Numbered from the stretch's first letter, positions 6,912 to 13,330 are shown. The stretch is DNA of 15,750 bases from Anaerolineaceae bacterium (GCA_003446605.1 DMDF01000056.1:1-15750), one strand, 5' to 3'. Notes: a model not told the origin generated them from the sequence alone. Numbers and translations: made by a program.

Positions 6912-8483
6912 CTAGGCAAGAATTCCCAAGCCACCCAGAACAATGGCAGCCACGAAGACAATGCCCATAAGCGCATTGCTTTTCATACCCTTACGGGTAG
7001 CTGCGAAAATTGCCAGTGTAATGCCAAGTGAAAGCAACCCTGGCATGATACTGTCAATGAGGGGTTGTATTGCAACAATGACACCCTCAGCCGATGTGTA
7101 GGTAAGTGGTGTTGTGATTGTTACCCAGGTACCAACCAGACCACCGATCGCCATCAAACCCATAATGTTAGCGCCTTCGATGAGGCGGGTAAGGCTATTT
7201 TGATCCAGGCGTTCGAATAAGGTATCACCAAGTTGGAAACCAGCATCGGTTGTTACCTTGCGCACCCACAGATGCAAAGCGAGCATGACGACGAAGAACA
7301 ACACTGGTCCTGCCGCATTTCCACTGAGCGCCAGGGAAGCAGCAATACCAGCCATAATGGGGCGTGCTGTTCCATGGAACAAAGGATCAGCAATACCAGC
7401 CAGCGGTCCCATTAAGCTAGCTTTTACAGATTGGATCATCTTATCATCAACGCTCGCGGGATCTTCCGCTTTCTTGGCTTCCAATTCAGCTACTAATGCA
7501 TATACTGGTCCGGCAACCCACGGGTGGGTGTTGAAGAAAGCCAAATGACGCTTGAGCGATTTGCCAAACTCATCTGTCTTGCCATACAGACTCTTGAGAA
7601 AGGGCATCAAACCCCAGCAAAAACCAAGACCCTGCATACGGTCAAAACTGAAAGCAGACTGCAGTGCAAATGAACGCCAGTAGATCTGTTTCTGATATTT
7701 CTTTGGAACACGAGATTCGACCTTTGTATCTGATTCCTTGATGAGCTGCAAGCCACCCTGCCGATAGATCAGGATTGCCGCAACGAGGAAACCTGCAAGT
7801 GCCACGCCCAGAACACCCATCTTGAGGTAGGCAGCCAGTAAGAAACCGATAAAGAAGTAGGGCATGAGCTGAGTTGTTGCAACGCTATCCAGCAAGAGTG
7901 CAAAACCAAAGGCAGGTAAGATATTTCCAGCAGCAGTGATCCCGGCTTGCAGGAAGGGTGGAATACCATTCATAATAGCATCCACCGCAGAGGAACCATA
8001 AGCCAGAACAACAAAGGTCGGAATGAAGTTTGCCAGGAAGTGGAAGAAGTTGCCGAGGTGTACCATAGCAGCTACACCTTTATCGTTATTCTTCTCAGCA
8101 TAATGTTCAGCACCGCTAACAAAGATGGTGCTGGCTGCTTTCGCAATCATCTGGAAAAATGAACCCAGGATAGCAGCGGTAAGAGCCAGTACCAATGCTT
8201 CTTCTGTCGAAAGTCCGGCAGAGATAGCGAAAGCTACACCCAGGATAGCGCCAACGGCACCATTCGGTCCAACGCCGCCGCCGATTTCGAGTACACCCAT
8301 CATGGCTAATTCGATGGTCGCACCAACAACCAAACCGGTCTGCAGATCACCCATAATCAAACCAGCAACTGGACCTGCAATAATAGGTCGTTCCAGGTAC
8401 AACTCACCCATGAAACGGCGAGAGAAGTATGTAAAGCCTGCCCAGAAAGCAAGAAGGAAGGCAGTTCCCATAGATATTTCCAT
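6912..8483 (-). CDS. PTS EIIC-EIID fusion, mannose/sorbose/hexosamine family
   Basis: A 523-aa integral membrane permease. Residues 1 to about 245 are a complete EIIC domain (starting MEISMGTAFLLAFWAGFTYF, with RPIIAGPVAGLIMGDLQTG and IELAMMGVLEIGG). After a charged linker of about 20 residues, about 266-523 are a complete EIID domain (FSFDRMQGLGFCWGLMPFL, RHLAFFNTHPWVAGP, SLMGPLAGIADPLFHGT, RLIEGANIMGLMAIGG, and a C-terminal membrane segment). In E. coli and most bacteria these are two proteins (ManY/ManZ, AgaW/AgaE); here one uninterrupted frame encodes both. It forms the sugar channel that works with the EIIB and EIIA of the operon. The ATG has TTGGAGG 6 bases upstream. Neighbouring NagA and SIS genes suggest an N-acetylhexosamine or hexosamine as substrate. 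Confidence 0.95.
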   Translation of the reverse strand: MEISMGTAFLLAFWAGFTYFSRRFMGELYLERPIIAGPVAGLIMGDLQTGLVVGATIELAMMGVLEIGGGVGPNGAVGAILGVAFAISAGLSTEEALVLALTAAILGSFFQMIAKAASTIFVSGAEHYAEKNNDKGVAAMVHLGNFFHFLANFIPTFVVLAYGSSAVDAIMNGIPPFLQAGITAAGNILPAFGFALLLDSVATTQLMPYFFIGFLLAAYLKMGVLGVALAGFLVAAILIYRQGGLQLIKESDTKVESRVPKKYQKQIYWRSFALQSAFSFDRMQGLGFCWGLMPFLKSLYGKTDEFGKSLKRHLAFFNTHPWVAGPVYALVAELEAKKAEDPASVDDKMIQSVKASLMGPLAGIADPLFHGTARPIMAGIAASLALSGNAAGPVLFFVVMLALHLWVRKVTTDAGFQLGDTLFERLDQNSLTRLIEGANIMGLMAIGGLVGTWVTITTPLTYTSAEGVIVAIQPLIDSIMPGLLSLGITLAIFAATRKGMKSNALMGIVFVAAIVLGGLGILA

Positions 8484-8569
8484 TTTTGTCCTCCAATTAT
8501 TTTTTATAAATTAGTACAAAACAAAAAAAATTCTCGATATGCACCTCCTTCTCAATATGGTTCATAAGG
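8484..8569 (-). promoter_or_regulatory. Spacer between DeoR regulator and PTS genes: repeats, orphan RBS
   Basis: These 86 bases hold two 11-base direct repeats differing at one position (TTCTCGATATG at 8531-8541, TTCTCAATATG at 8549-8559). Between them on the minus strand is a perfect AAGGAGG (8544-8550) with no ATG, GTG or TTG at usable distance, then an 8-T run and the real EIIC-EIID ribosome site. The repeats may be an operator for the DeoR protein, or the orphan RBS may mark a lost small ORF. Confidence 0.4.
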
Positions 8570-9364
8570 CTATACTTCCACAGTAATTACGTTGACACCC
8601 TGATCTCGGAAGGCATCCAATACAACCCTGGGAGCCAGGGAGGTCGTGATCAACGTATCGACATAATCGATAGGAACCAATACACGTTTTGCTTTAAAGC
8701 CAATCTTGGTGTGATCAGCCACAACGATCGCTTTTTTCGTCGCCTCCAGAACAACAGAATCACAGCCGATGATGCTGGGGTCATTATCATTCGTCACTCC
8801 ATACAGAGGATGTATCCCACGGCAACCAATGATGGTCTTGTCGAAGTGGATGTTCTTGATGGTCTCATGGCTGAAAATATAGGAGAGCGCCATTTCATCC
8901 TTGCGCAGAATTCCCCCCAGCACGATCACCCTGATACCTGGAGATTTACCAAGCTCAGCCGCAATGATCAAAGAGTTCGTCACAACGGTCAGTTCAAGGT
9001 GGGATGCTAATTCCTGTGCCAGGAAATACATGGTTGACCCGGCGGACAAATAGATGACCTCACCTTGCTGTATCTGCCCGGCTGTGAAACGGCTCAGCAG
9101 TTGTTTCTCATCCGTACGAACATTCACGCGTGCCAGCAGATCCGGTTCAAGGCTCTTTTGCGGGCGGTAATTGGAGATCGCCCCGCCATGCGTTCGCTCT
9201 ACCATCCCCTTCATTTCCATCTCATTGAGATCGCGGCGGATGGTGACATGCGAAACATCGAATAACGCAGCTAGCTCGTCCACACTCACCACTGTTTGAT
9301 TGCGGATAATGTCCTGGATCCTCATTTGCCGTTCTTCTTTATAGATCGCGACTGCTCGGTTCAT
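8570..9364 (-). CDS. DeoR-family transcriptional regulator of the amino-sugar operon
   Basis: A 264-aa DeoR/GlpR-type repressor. The N-terminal winged helix has EERQMRIQDIIRNQ, then VSVDELAALFDVSHVTIRRDL as helix-turn-helix, and ERTHGGAI at the wing. The C-terminal sugar-phosphate sensor domain has VIYLSAGSTMYFLAQEL, VVTNSLIIAAELG and IVVADHTKIG. Such proteins bind operator repeats until a sugar phosphate releases them; the likely ligand is a hexosamine 6-phosphate or its ketose product. It is first in the PTS operon, 86 bases before EIIC-EIID, which implies autoregulation. Start uncertain: ATG at 9364 (weak RBS, next to a TTG) keeps the whole wing domain; a later ATG would remove the conserved KEERQ helix. 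Confidence 0.92.
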   Translation of the reverse strand: MNRAVAIYKEERQMRIQDIIRNQTVVSVDELAALFDVSHVTIRRDLNEMEMKGMVERTHGGAISNYRPQKSLEPDLLARVNVRTDEKQLLSRFTAGQIQQGEVIYLSAGSTMYFLAQELASHLELTVVTNSLIIAAELGKSPGIRVIVLGGILRKDEMALSYIFSHETIKNIHFDKTIIGCRGIHPLYGVTNDNDPSIIGCDSVVLEATKKAIVVADHTKIGFKAKRVLVPIDYVDTLITTSLAPRVVLDAFRDQGVNVITVEV

Positions 9365-9426
9365 CAATAATTACAACCTGTGTTCCTATATTTGATCCTA
9401 TTAAATCACATAAGATCAATTTCGAG

Positions 9427-9491
9427 CAATTATTAAATCAATTATTGTCCCGTATACCAATATTTTCAATAATTCGTTCATAATCGTTCAT
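9427..9491. promoter_or_regulatory. Tandem repeats between divergent DeoR genes (candidate operators)
   Basis: Within the 233-base gap there are two pairs of direct repeats: CAATTATT at 9427-9434 and 9439-9446 (12-base period), and TCGTTCAT at 9474-9481 and 9484-9491 (10-base period, one helical turn). DeoR-family operators are often closely spaced direct repeats, so these are candidates for binding by one or both regulators. Confidence 0.42.
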
Positions 9492-9524
9492 TAATATCCT
9501 GTTTTTCGATCGTTTTTGTGTCTT

Positions 9525-9556
9525 TTGGATGCATTTTTTAGCATTCATGCTATAAT
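9525..9556 (+). promoter_or_regulatory. Extended -10 promoter of the second DeoR gene
   Basis: TGCTATAAT ends at 9556, a consensus TATAAT (9551-9556) with the TGn extension. The -35 is weak (TTGGAT at 9525-9530 is 20 bases away). Transcription would start near 9563 and give a leader of about 35 bases. No ribosome site is obvious before the ATG at 9598. Confidence 0.6.
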
Positions 9557-9597
9557 TTTTTCTAGTAGATACGAACATACACGTCATCTGTACATCC

Positions 9598-10380
9598 ATG
9601 AACACAAATGAGAATTTATCCAAAGTAGAACGCAGGCAGAAGATCCAACAGCTGGTGGAAGCACAAGGCAGGGTACTGGTTGAGGATATTTGCGCAGCCT
9701 TCGATATCAGCAAAGCCACCGCCCGGCGCGATCTGGATGCCCTGGCAGAACAGCAGCAGATCATCCGCTTTCATGGCGGCGCGTTGCGAAAGAACAGCGC
9801 GGTTGCCGAATCGGATATCCCCGTACATCAGCGCAATAACGAACAAACCGAGGCAAAAAGCCGCATCGGGGAACGCGCGGCAGAATTGATCAAAGATGGC
9901 GATACCATCTTTCTGGCAAGCGGTTCGACCGTGCTGGAAGTAGCCAAACACCTGCACGGAAAGAAGATCAATGTGCTCACCAACTCACTGCTGGTGATGA
10001 ACGAACTGTGGGCGGATGAATCCATTGAAGTCATTTCCACGGGCGGTATTCTGCGCCGCAGCGAACTTTCTTTCATCGGTCACATCTCTGAAAAATCGCT
10101 GGAGGAGATCTGCGCCGATAAGGTCATCCTGGGGACCTTCTCCATTCACCCCTCTACTGGATTGACGCATAACTACCTGCCCGAGATCATGACCGACCGC
10201 GCTATCATCAATATCGGCAGGCAGGTGATCGTGGTGGCAGACCATTCCAAATTCAATCGCAGCGCTTCCGCTTTTTTGGTGCCACTCTCCAAGGTAAATG
10301 TGCTGGTGACAGATGCAGATGCACCTCAAAAAGTAGTGGACCAGATCGAAAAAAGCGGAGTGCAGGTCATTCTGGCATAA
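9598..10380 (+). CDS. Second DeoR-family transcriptional regulator
   Basis: A 260-aa DeoR/GlpR-type regulator, diverged from the one at 8570-9364. The N-terminal winged helix has KVERRQKIQQLVEAQGRV, DICAAFDISKATARRDLD and RFHGGAL. The C-terminal effector domain has GDTIFLASGSTVLEVAKHL, VLTNSLLVMNELW and VIVVADHSKFNRSA. It is monocistronic and divergent from the PTS operon. It may bind the same intergenic region, or control a distant gene set such as the BMC locus; neither can be decided here. It is richer in GC than the neighbouring PTS genes. Confidence 0.92.
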   Translation: MNTNENLSKVERRQKIQQLVEAQGRVLVEDICAAFDISKATARRDLDALAEQQQIIRFHGGALRKNSAVAESDIPVHQRNNEQTEAKSRIGERAAELIKDGDTIFLASGSTVLEVAKHLHGKKINVLTNSLLVMNELWADESIEVISTGGILRRSELSFIGHISEKSLEEICADKVILGTFSIHPSTGLTHNYLPEIMTDRAIINIGRQVIVVADHSKFNRSASAFLVPLSKVNVLVTDADAPQKVVDQIEKSGVQVILA

Positions 10381-10561
10381 CTTGCCTGAAAAGAACCCAT
10401 GAGATACGCTAGCGCGTTATGGTTGTAGCCGTGCAAGGGCAGCCTGCAGCCCGGCGCAATGGGAAAACAATCCACCAAACACCAGCTCATTTTGGGCACT
10501 ATGAATATTTTAAAAAACCATCTTTTGTTCGCGAGAGAGTTCTCTCTGGAGATCACATATC
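10381..10561. other. Convergent intergenic gap with palindrome
   Basis: Between the ends of the second DeoR gene and the MFS gene. It contains a 6-bp palindrome AGAGAG-TT-CTCTCT (10534-10547), 15 bases from the MFS stop. It has no immediate T-tract, so termination is doubtful. An open frame across the gap reads into the antisense of the MFS gene and is not credible. Confidence 0.35.
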
Positions 10562-11866
10562 CTATTCCCGTTCGATTTGGAACATCTTTCTCGCAATCAG
10601 GAAGACCACAAACATTCCCACCGCAGAGATAAAAAAGGATATGCCTATCGGTTGCGAGTCAGCCAGGTAGCCAAAGATTAACTGTCCCAACGGAACAGAG
10701 ATCGTCGCAAGCAGGTTGATAATAGAGGCGACCCTTCCAATATAGTCAAGCCTGACCTTCGTCTTGAAGACAACAGTTGTTGCAATGTTCATCAAAATCA
10801 GTACTGTGTTCATCAATACAGCTATTCCAATACTGATCAACAAGATGAATGAATTACCGAAAGTAAGACTGACACCAGGCAAGACAGCGATGGATAGAGA
10901 AAGCACAAGGATCGTTAAAATGACCATGCTTCCCTGAATGATCGCTCCTGCGGACTTCTTTTTCATGAATGGAATCGAAAGCAATGGAACGACGATGCCC
11001 ATCACGCCACACAGAATGTTATAGACTGCATAATCGTTTGTGCTGATCTGCAATTTCTCTCGCAGCAAGTAAACGAGTGTGACCGTGAAAATAGGGGTCA
11101 GAAAGAAGTTCAGCAGTGGTGCCAGTACCACCAGGCTTCGGATAAACGAGTCCCCTCTGACCAATTTAACAGCGTCAAAGAACTGTGAAATGGCTCCCGA
11201 TTTCTTTACCTCGCCTTCTCCTTGTTCTTCGTTTTCAGCGGTCTCTTTCATTGGCTTAGGAATGCGGACAAAGAGAATGGTAAAGCAGGCGATCAAATTA
11301 AATACACCGGCTCCCAATAGTCCTCCAGCCACCCCTATTGCGTTATAGGTAAACGCAGCCACAACGGAGCCCAGAATCTGCACAATTCCATCGTCTATGG
11401 AAGAGAGGCTTGTGGCTTCCGCCAATTCATCCTTTGATACCACAGAAGGTATTATGGTTGCTGATGGCGCAGAATACAGAACTTCCGATAGTTCAAGCAA
11501 GACCACCAGGATAAAAACCATTGGCACGGATAACGGCTGAACAGCCAAATGCAATAGGGCGAACAAGCCCAGAAACACTCCAGTACCGATGTTGATGCCA
11601 GCCATCAGTCGAACCTTGTGATACCGATCCGCCCAAACGCCTGAAATCGGTGTAGCTATGATTCTGGGAATAACTACAATGGATAAGATGGATGCAAACG
11701 TCGTGGCTGAGTGAGTCAGATCCAACACATAAAGTGCGAGAACGAATTGCAAAATGTTTGACGCAGCCATCGCGAACGTTGATGAGATCCAGTACAGTAT
11801 GAAAGAGCGATTAGAGAGCAGATTGCGTCTTTTAGTCGCACCTTCGCAGTTTTTGATTTTAGTCAT
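10562..11866 (-). CDS. MFS efflux-type transporter (MFS_3: Mef/EntS-like)
   Basis: A 434-aa inner-membrane protein with about 12 membrane segments and a charged cytoplasmic loop rich in Glu and Lys in the middle, between the two six-helix halves. The loop after helix 2 carries a motif A-like GVWADRYHKVRL (76-87), and ILFVRIPKP closes the first half, as in macrolide (Mef) and enterobactin (EntS) exporters. Those relatives expel drugs or siderophores by proton exchange; the true substrate is unknown. The ATG at 11866 is preceded by GAGGAT only 2 bases before the TAATG context, and this RBS can pair with an upstream arm (see 11869-11903). A short leader ORF ends 40 bases upstream. Both features suggest induction by a translation-affecting compound. 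Confidence 0.9.
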   Translation of the reverse strand: MTKIKNCEGATKRRNLLSNRSFILYWISSTFAMAASNILQFVLALYVLDLTHSATTFASILSIVVIPRIIATPISGVWADRYHKVRLMAGINIGTGVFLGLFALLHLAVQPLSVPMVFILVVLLELSEVLYSAPSATIIPSVVSKDELAEATSLSSIDDGIVQILGSVVAAFTYNAIGVAGGLLGAGVFNLIACFTILFVRIPKPMKETAENEEQGEGEVKKSGAISQFFDAVKLVRGDSFIRSLVVLAPLLNFFLTPIFTVTLVYLLREKLQISTNDYAVYNILCGVMGIVVPLLSIPFMKKKSAGAIIQGSMVILTILVLSLSIAVLPGVSLTFGNSFILLISIGIAVLMNTVLILMNIATTVVFKTKVRLDYIGRVASIINLLATISVPLGQLIFGYLADSQPIGISFFISAVGMFVVFLIARKMFQIERE

Positions 11867-11868
11867 TA

Positions 11869-11903
11869 ATCCTCGTTGGTGTGGAGGATAACTGACATCC
11901 TCC
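11869..11903 (-). promoter_or_regulatory. Mutually exclusive hairpins covering the MFS ribosome site
   Basis: On the minus strand arm A (GGAGGAT, 11903-11897) pairs perfectly with arm B (ATCCTCC, 11889-11883), 7 bp with a 7-base loop. Arm B can instead pair with the MFS ribosome site GAGGAT (11874-11869), 6 bp with a 9-base loop. A:B leaves the RBS free; B:C hides it. Arm A starts 4 bases after the leader ORF stop, so a ribosome at the stop would cover it. The geometry matches translational attenuation; the function is inferred. Confidence 0.55.
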
Positions 11904-11906
11904 GCA

Positions 11907-11975
11907 TTATGTCTTTTGTTGAATATTCTTATATCCTGTGGATCGAACTGAAGAGTATGAATGTGTGTTTTTCAT
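11907..11975 (-). CDS. Putative 22-aa leader peptide of the MFS gene
   Basis: A 22-codon ORF (MKNTHSYSSVRSTGYKNIQ, then QKT) with a strong GGGAGG site 8 bases before its ATG, ending in TAA 40 bases before the MFS start. It is followed directly by the alternative hairpins at 11869-11903. No homology is claimed. It shows no clear known stalling motif (no RLR or IFVI). A second frame from 11991 to 11929 overlaps it (with FILFSSI), but its RBS is too distant. The position, the strong RBS and the downstream structures support a regulatory leader peptide. Confidence 0.5.
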   Translation of the reverse strand: MKNTHSYSSVRSTGYKNIQQKT

Positions 11976-12021
11976 TGCAGCCACCTCCCATTCGTATTCA
12001 AATACCTCAAATTTTCCCCGC

Positions 12022-12246
12022 TTATCTTGAGAATTCCTCTTTAGTATAGCATCCGTTGATATTCATGAGAAGTACGAAAACCAATCTCAAACATAAAGCC
12101 TCATTCGGAAAGACACTTTTCACTCTCTTTCTTCTGTGAATCTCTTTATTGATCCATTCTAAACTGTTGGTTGACCTGCTGGATTTACGATGTTCAAGCG
12201 GAAAGGCGAATGCGGTAAACACTTCAGCCAGGTTATCCTCCATCCA
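12022..12246 (-). pseudogene. IS256-family (Mutator) transposase C-terminal remnant
   Basis: The frame encodes the end of an IS256-type DDE transposase: WMEDNLAEVFTAF, PLEHRKSSRSTNSLEWINKE, IHRRKRV and VFPNEALCLRLVFVLLM. This corresponds to the family's LRTTN-ERLNREIRRRTRV-FPNEASCLRL tail. Roughly the first 320 residues, including the catalytic aspartates, are missing, so it cannot transpose. Upstream of about 12246 the same frame is only the antisense of the nagA-like scrap. No terminal inverted repeats were found. Its 3' end carries a promoter-like sequence aimed at the MFS leader. Confidence 0.82.
12043..12071 (-). promoter_or_regulatory. Extended -10 promoter for the MFS leader transcript
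   Basis: On the minus strand TTCTCA (12071-12066, 4 of 6 to the -35 consensus) is followed 17 bases later by TATACT (12048-12043) with a TGC extension. Transcription would start near 12036, about 60 bases before the leader ATG. The promoter overlaps the end of the transposase remnant. Confidence 0.55.
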
Positions 12247-12265
12247 GGCAGATAATCTTATATTT

Positions 12266-12418
12266 CTGCCGGAGGGACCTTTAACTTCCAGCACGCGGAC
12301 GCTGGATCAGGCGGTGAGTAATCTAGTGCGATGCGGGGGCATCCCGCTGTGGCAGGCAGCACTGGCAGCCTCGTTCAATCCCGTCCCAGCGCGTACGCCG
12401 ACCTTGCTTACCAGATGA
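12266..12418 (+). pseudogene. Fragment of a second nagA-like amidohydrolase gene
   Basis: The plus-strand frame reads LPEGPLTSSTRTLDQAVSNL, then VRCGGIPLWQAALAASFNP. This closely follows the NagA C-terminal stretch (G-LAGS-LT-D-AV-N-V, then LP-A--MAS-NPA). It is about 50 codons long, ends in a stop and has no start or catalytic part. It differs from the intact nagA in this window (LAGSVLTMEKAVQNSV), so it is not a recent copy. It abuts the antisense IS256 remnant, and both look like scraps left by insertion and deletion next to the tRNA. Confidence 0.65.
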
Positions 12419-12487
12419 AGTGGGGAAAGGTCAGAAATGGATTCTTACGAGGGAATAACAAAAGAGATTGACAATTTAAAACAAAAA

Positions 12488-12559
12488 TGAGCGCGGAGAG
12501 GATCGAACTCTCAACCAATAGCTTAAAAGGCTACTGCTCTGCCATTGAGCTACGCGCCC
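12488..12559 (-). tRNA. tRNA-Lys (anticodon UUU)
   Basis: A full cloverleaf on the minus strand. It has a 7-bp acceptor (GGGCGCG/CGCGCTC, one G-U), D-arm GCTC/GAGC, and anticodon arm GTAGC-CTTTTAA-GCTAT with anticodon TTT. The T-arm is GAGAG-TTCGATC-CTCTC and the discriminator is A. It is 72 nt, CCA is not encoded, and a T-rich stretch follows. Confidence 0.97.
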
Positions 12560-12569
12560 GAAGAAAGAT

Positions 12570-12598
12570 ATTTTAACATGCACTGGCGCATGCGTCAA
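12570..12598 (-). promoter_or_regulatory. tRNA-Lys promoter
   Basis: TTGACG (12598-12593), exactly 17 bases, then TAAAAT (12575-12570): 5 of 6 matches to each sigma-70 hexamer. The start would be about 4 bases before the mature tRNA. Confidence 0.85.
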
Positions 12599-12627
12599 TA
12601 AATTGAAAAATTTTAAATATTGGGGAC

Positions 12628-12921
12628 TTACTTCGATTGGGAAAGTTGCTGCTTGTTGTGGGGCTGCTCTACTTTTTCGGCAGCACGTTTACGCGGCTTT
12701 AACTGTTCGCTCATCGGGCTGAATAGCATATTGATCTGGTTGATAGCCTCGTGATCATATTCGCGCTTGCCGCAAATATCACACACCCAGGCAGGAAAAT
12801 CAGGCACAGTGATCAATTCGTCATGCAGCCAGGTGAAATACGTGACAGTGGTCTTGTGCATCTGCCCGATGTTGCACTCACTGCAAGGGATCATACTCTG
12901 GGGTTCACTGTAGGTTCGCAA
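12628..12921 (-). CDS. YgiT-type zinc-finger protein
   Basis: A 97-aa protein with two CxxC knuckles (Cys13/Cys16 in IPCSEC and Cys47/Cys50 in WVCDICG), the four-Cys zinc site of the YgiT/MqsA N-terminal domain. The spacing and the VPDFPAWVCDICG block match that family. Unlike MqsA there is no C-terminal DNA-binding helix-turn-helix; residues 70-97 are a basic, low-complexity tail. No toxin partner is adjacent, so this is not a canonical MqsRA pair. A TTG start at 12921 is chosen because AGAGGG lies 6 bases before it; the first ATG (12894) has a poor RBS and would leave two residues before Cys. It has its own promoter. Confidence 0.78.
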   Translation of the reverse strand: MRTYSEPQSMIPCSECNIGQMHKTTVTYFTWLHDELITVPDFPAWVCDICGKREYDHEAINQINMLFSPMSEQLKPRKRAAEKVEQPHNKQQLSQSK

Positions 12922-12950
12922 CTTCTACCCTCTTGAATATTAATACTACC

Positions 12951-12968
12951 ATTCTGGTCAGAATTATA
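12951..12968 (-). promoter_or_regulatory. Promoter with palindromic operator of the YgiT-like gene
   Basis: TATAAT on the minus strand (12968-12963) overlaps a perfect inverted repeat ATTCTG-N2-CAGAAT (12951-12964), about 35 bases before the start codon. Such a site over the -10 box and start point would suit a repressor; the -35 is weak. Confidence 0.5.
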
Positions 12969-12987
12969 TCACTTTTGTGCATTAATT

Positions 12988-13020
12988 AAAAAAACGGCAC
13001 CTCACAGCGGGACCGTTTTT
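12988..13020 (-). terminator. Intrinsic terminator of the BMC operon
   Basis: On the minus strand AAAAACGG pairs with CCGTTTTT (13020-13013 with 12997-12990), with partial pairing inside the loop, followed by a 7-T run. It lies 20 bases after the last shell gene. A small ATGGT/ACCAT hairpin (13023-13038) precedes it. Confidence 0.85.
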
Positions 13021-13039
13021 CGATGGTGAAAAAACCATA

Positions 13040-13318
13040 CTACTCCGTATATTGTACCGAGACCGAATCGACGATGCCCACAATGACCGAGATAACGCAC
13101 GCATCCGGGTTATTCATCACCTGGCGCGCGCCGTTGCCTTCACGCAACACCAGTACGGTATCGCCGATGCCGGCATGGCTGTTATCCAGCGCCAAAAAAT
13201 CTCCGCCCGCCGTTTCATCTTGCATGTGCAGTGGTTCTACCACCAGCAACTTCCTATCCTTATAATGCGGGTGGCTGATGGTCGTGACGACCGTTCCGAC
13301 TACTTTGCCAACGATCAT
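13040..13318 (-). CDS. BMC pentameric vertex protein (EutN/CcmL family), copy 2
   Basis: A 92-aa BMC-P shell protein that forms pentamers capping the vertices of a microcompartment. It starts MIVGKVVGTVVTT, with RKLLVVEPL, then GAGIGDTVLV-like AGIGDTVLVLREGNGAR and the closing IVGIVDSVSV strand, all typical of EutN/CcmL. Its length matches the family (85-100 aa). It is the last gene of the operon, 12 bases after the first BMC-P gene, with AGAAGG as RBS, and is followed by a terminator. It diverges clearly from copy 1, so the pair is an old duplication or two recruited types rather than a recent one. Confidence 0.93.
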   Translation of the reverse strand: MIVGKVVGTVVTTISHPHYKDRKLLVVEPLHMQDETAGGDFLALDNSHAGIGDTVLVLREGNGARQVMNNPDACVISVIVGIVDSVSVQYTE

Positions 13319-13330
13319 GCTTTTCCTTCT

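Noticed and set aside
8125..8514. A 129-codon plus-strand frame opposite EIIC
   Set aside because: It is antisense to a conserved membrane domain, is rich in Ala/Pro/Thr as expected of a mirrored hydrophobic gene, and has no ribosome site.
10419..10670. An 83-codon plus-strand frame after the second DeoR gene
   Set aside because: Its second half is antisense to the MFS C-terminus, no ribosome site is present, and the composition resembles no protein family.
11929..11991. An alternative 20-codon leader frame with FILFSSI, loosely like the ErmC leader
   Set aside because: The nearest Shine-Dalgarno is about 13 bases away, too far, while the overlapping frame at 11975 has an ideal site. Kept only as a secondary possibility.
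12247..12294. N-terminal extension of the transposase-like frame
   Set aside because: These codons are the antisense of the nagA-like fragment; the IS256 similarity begins only at about 12246.
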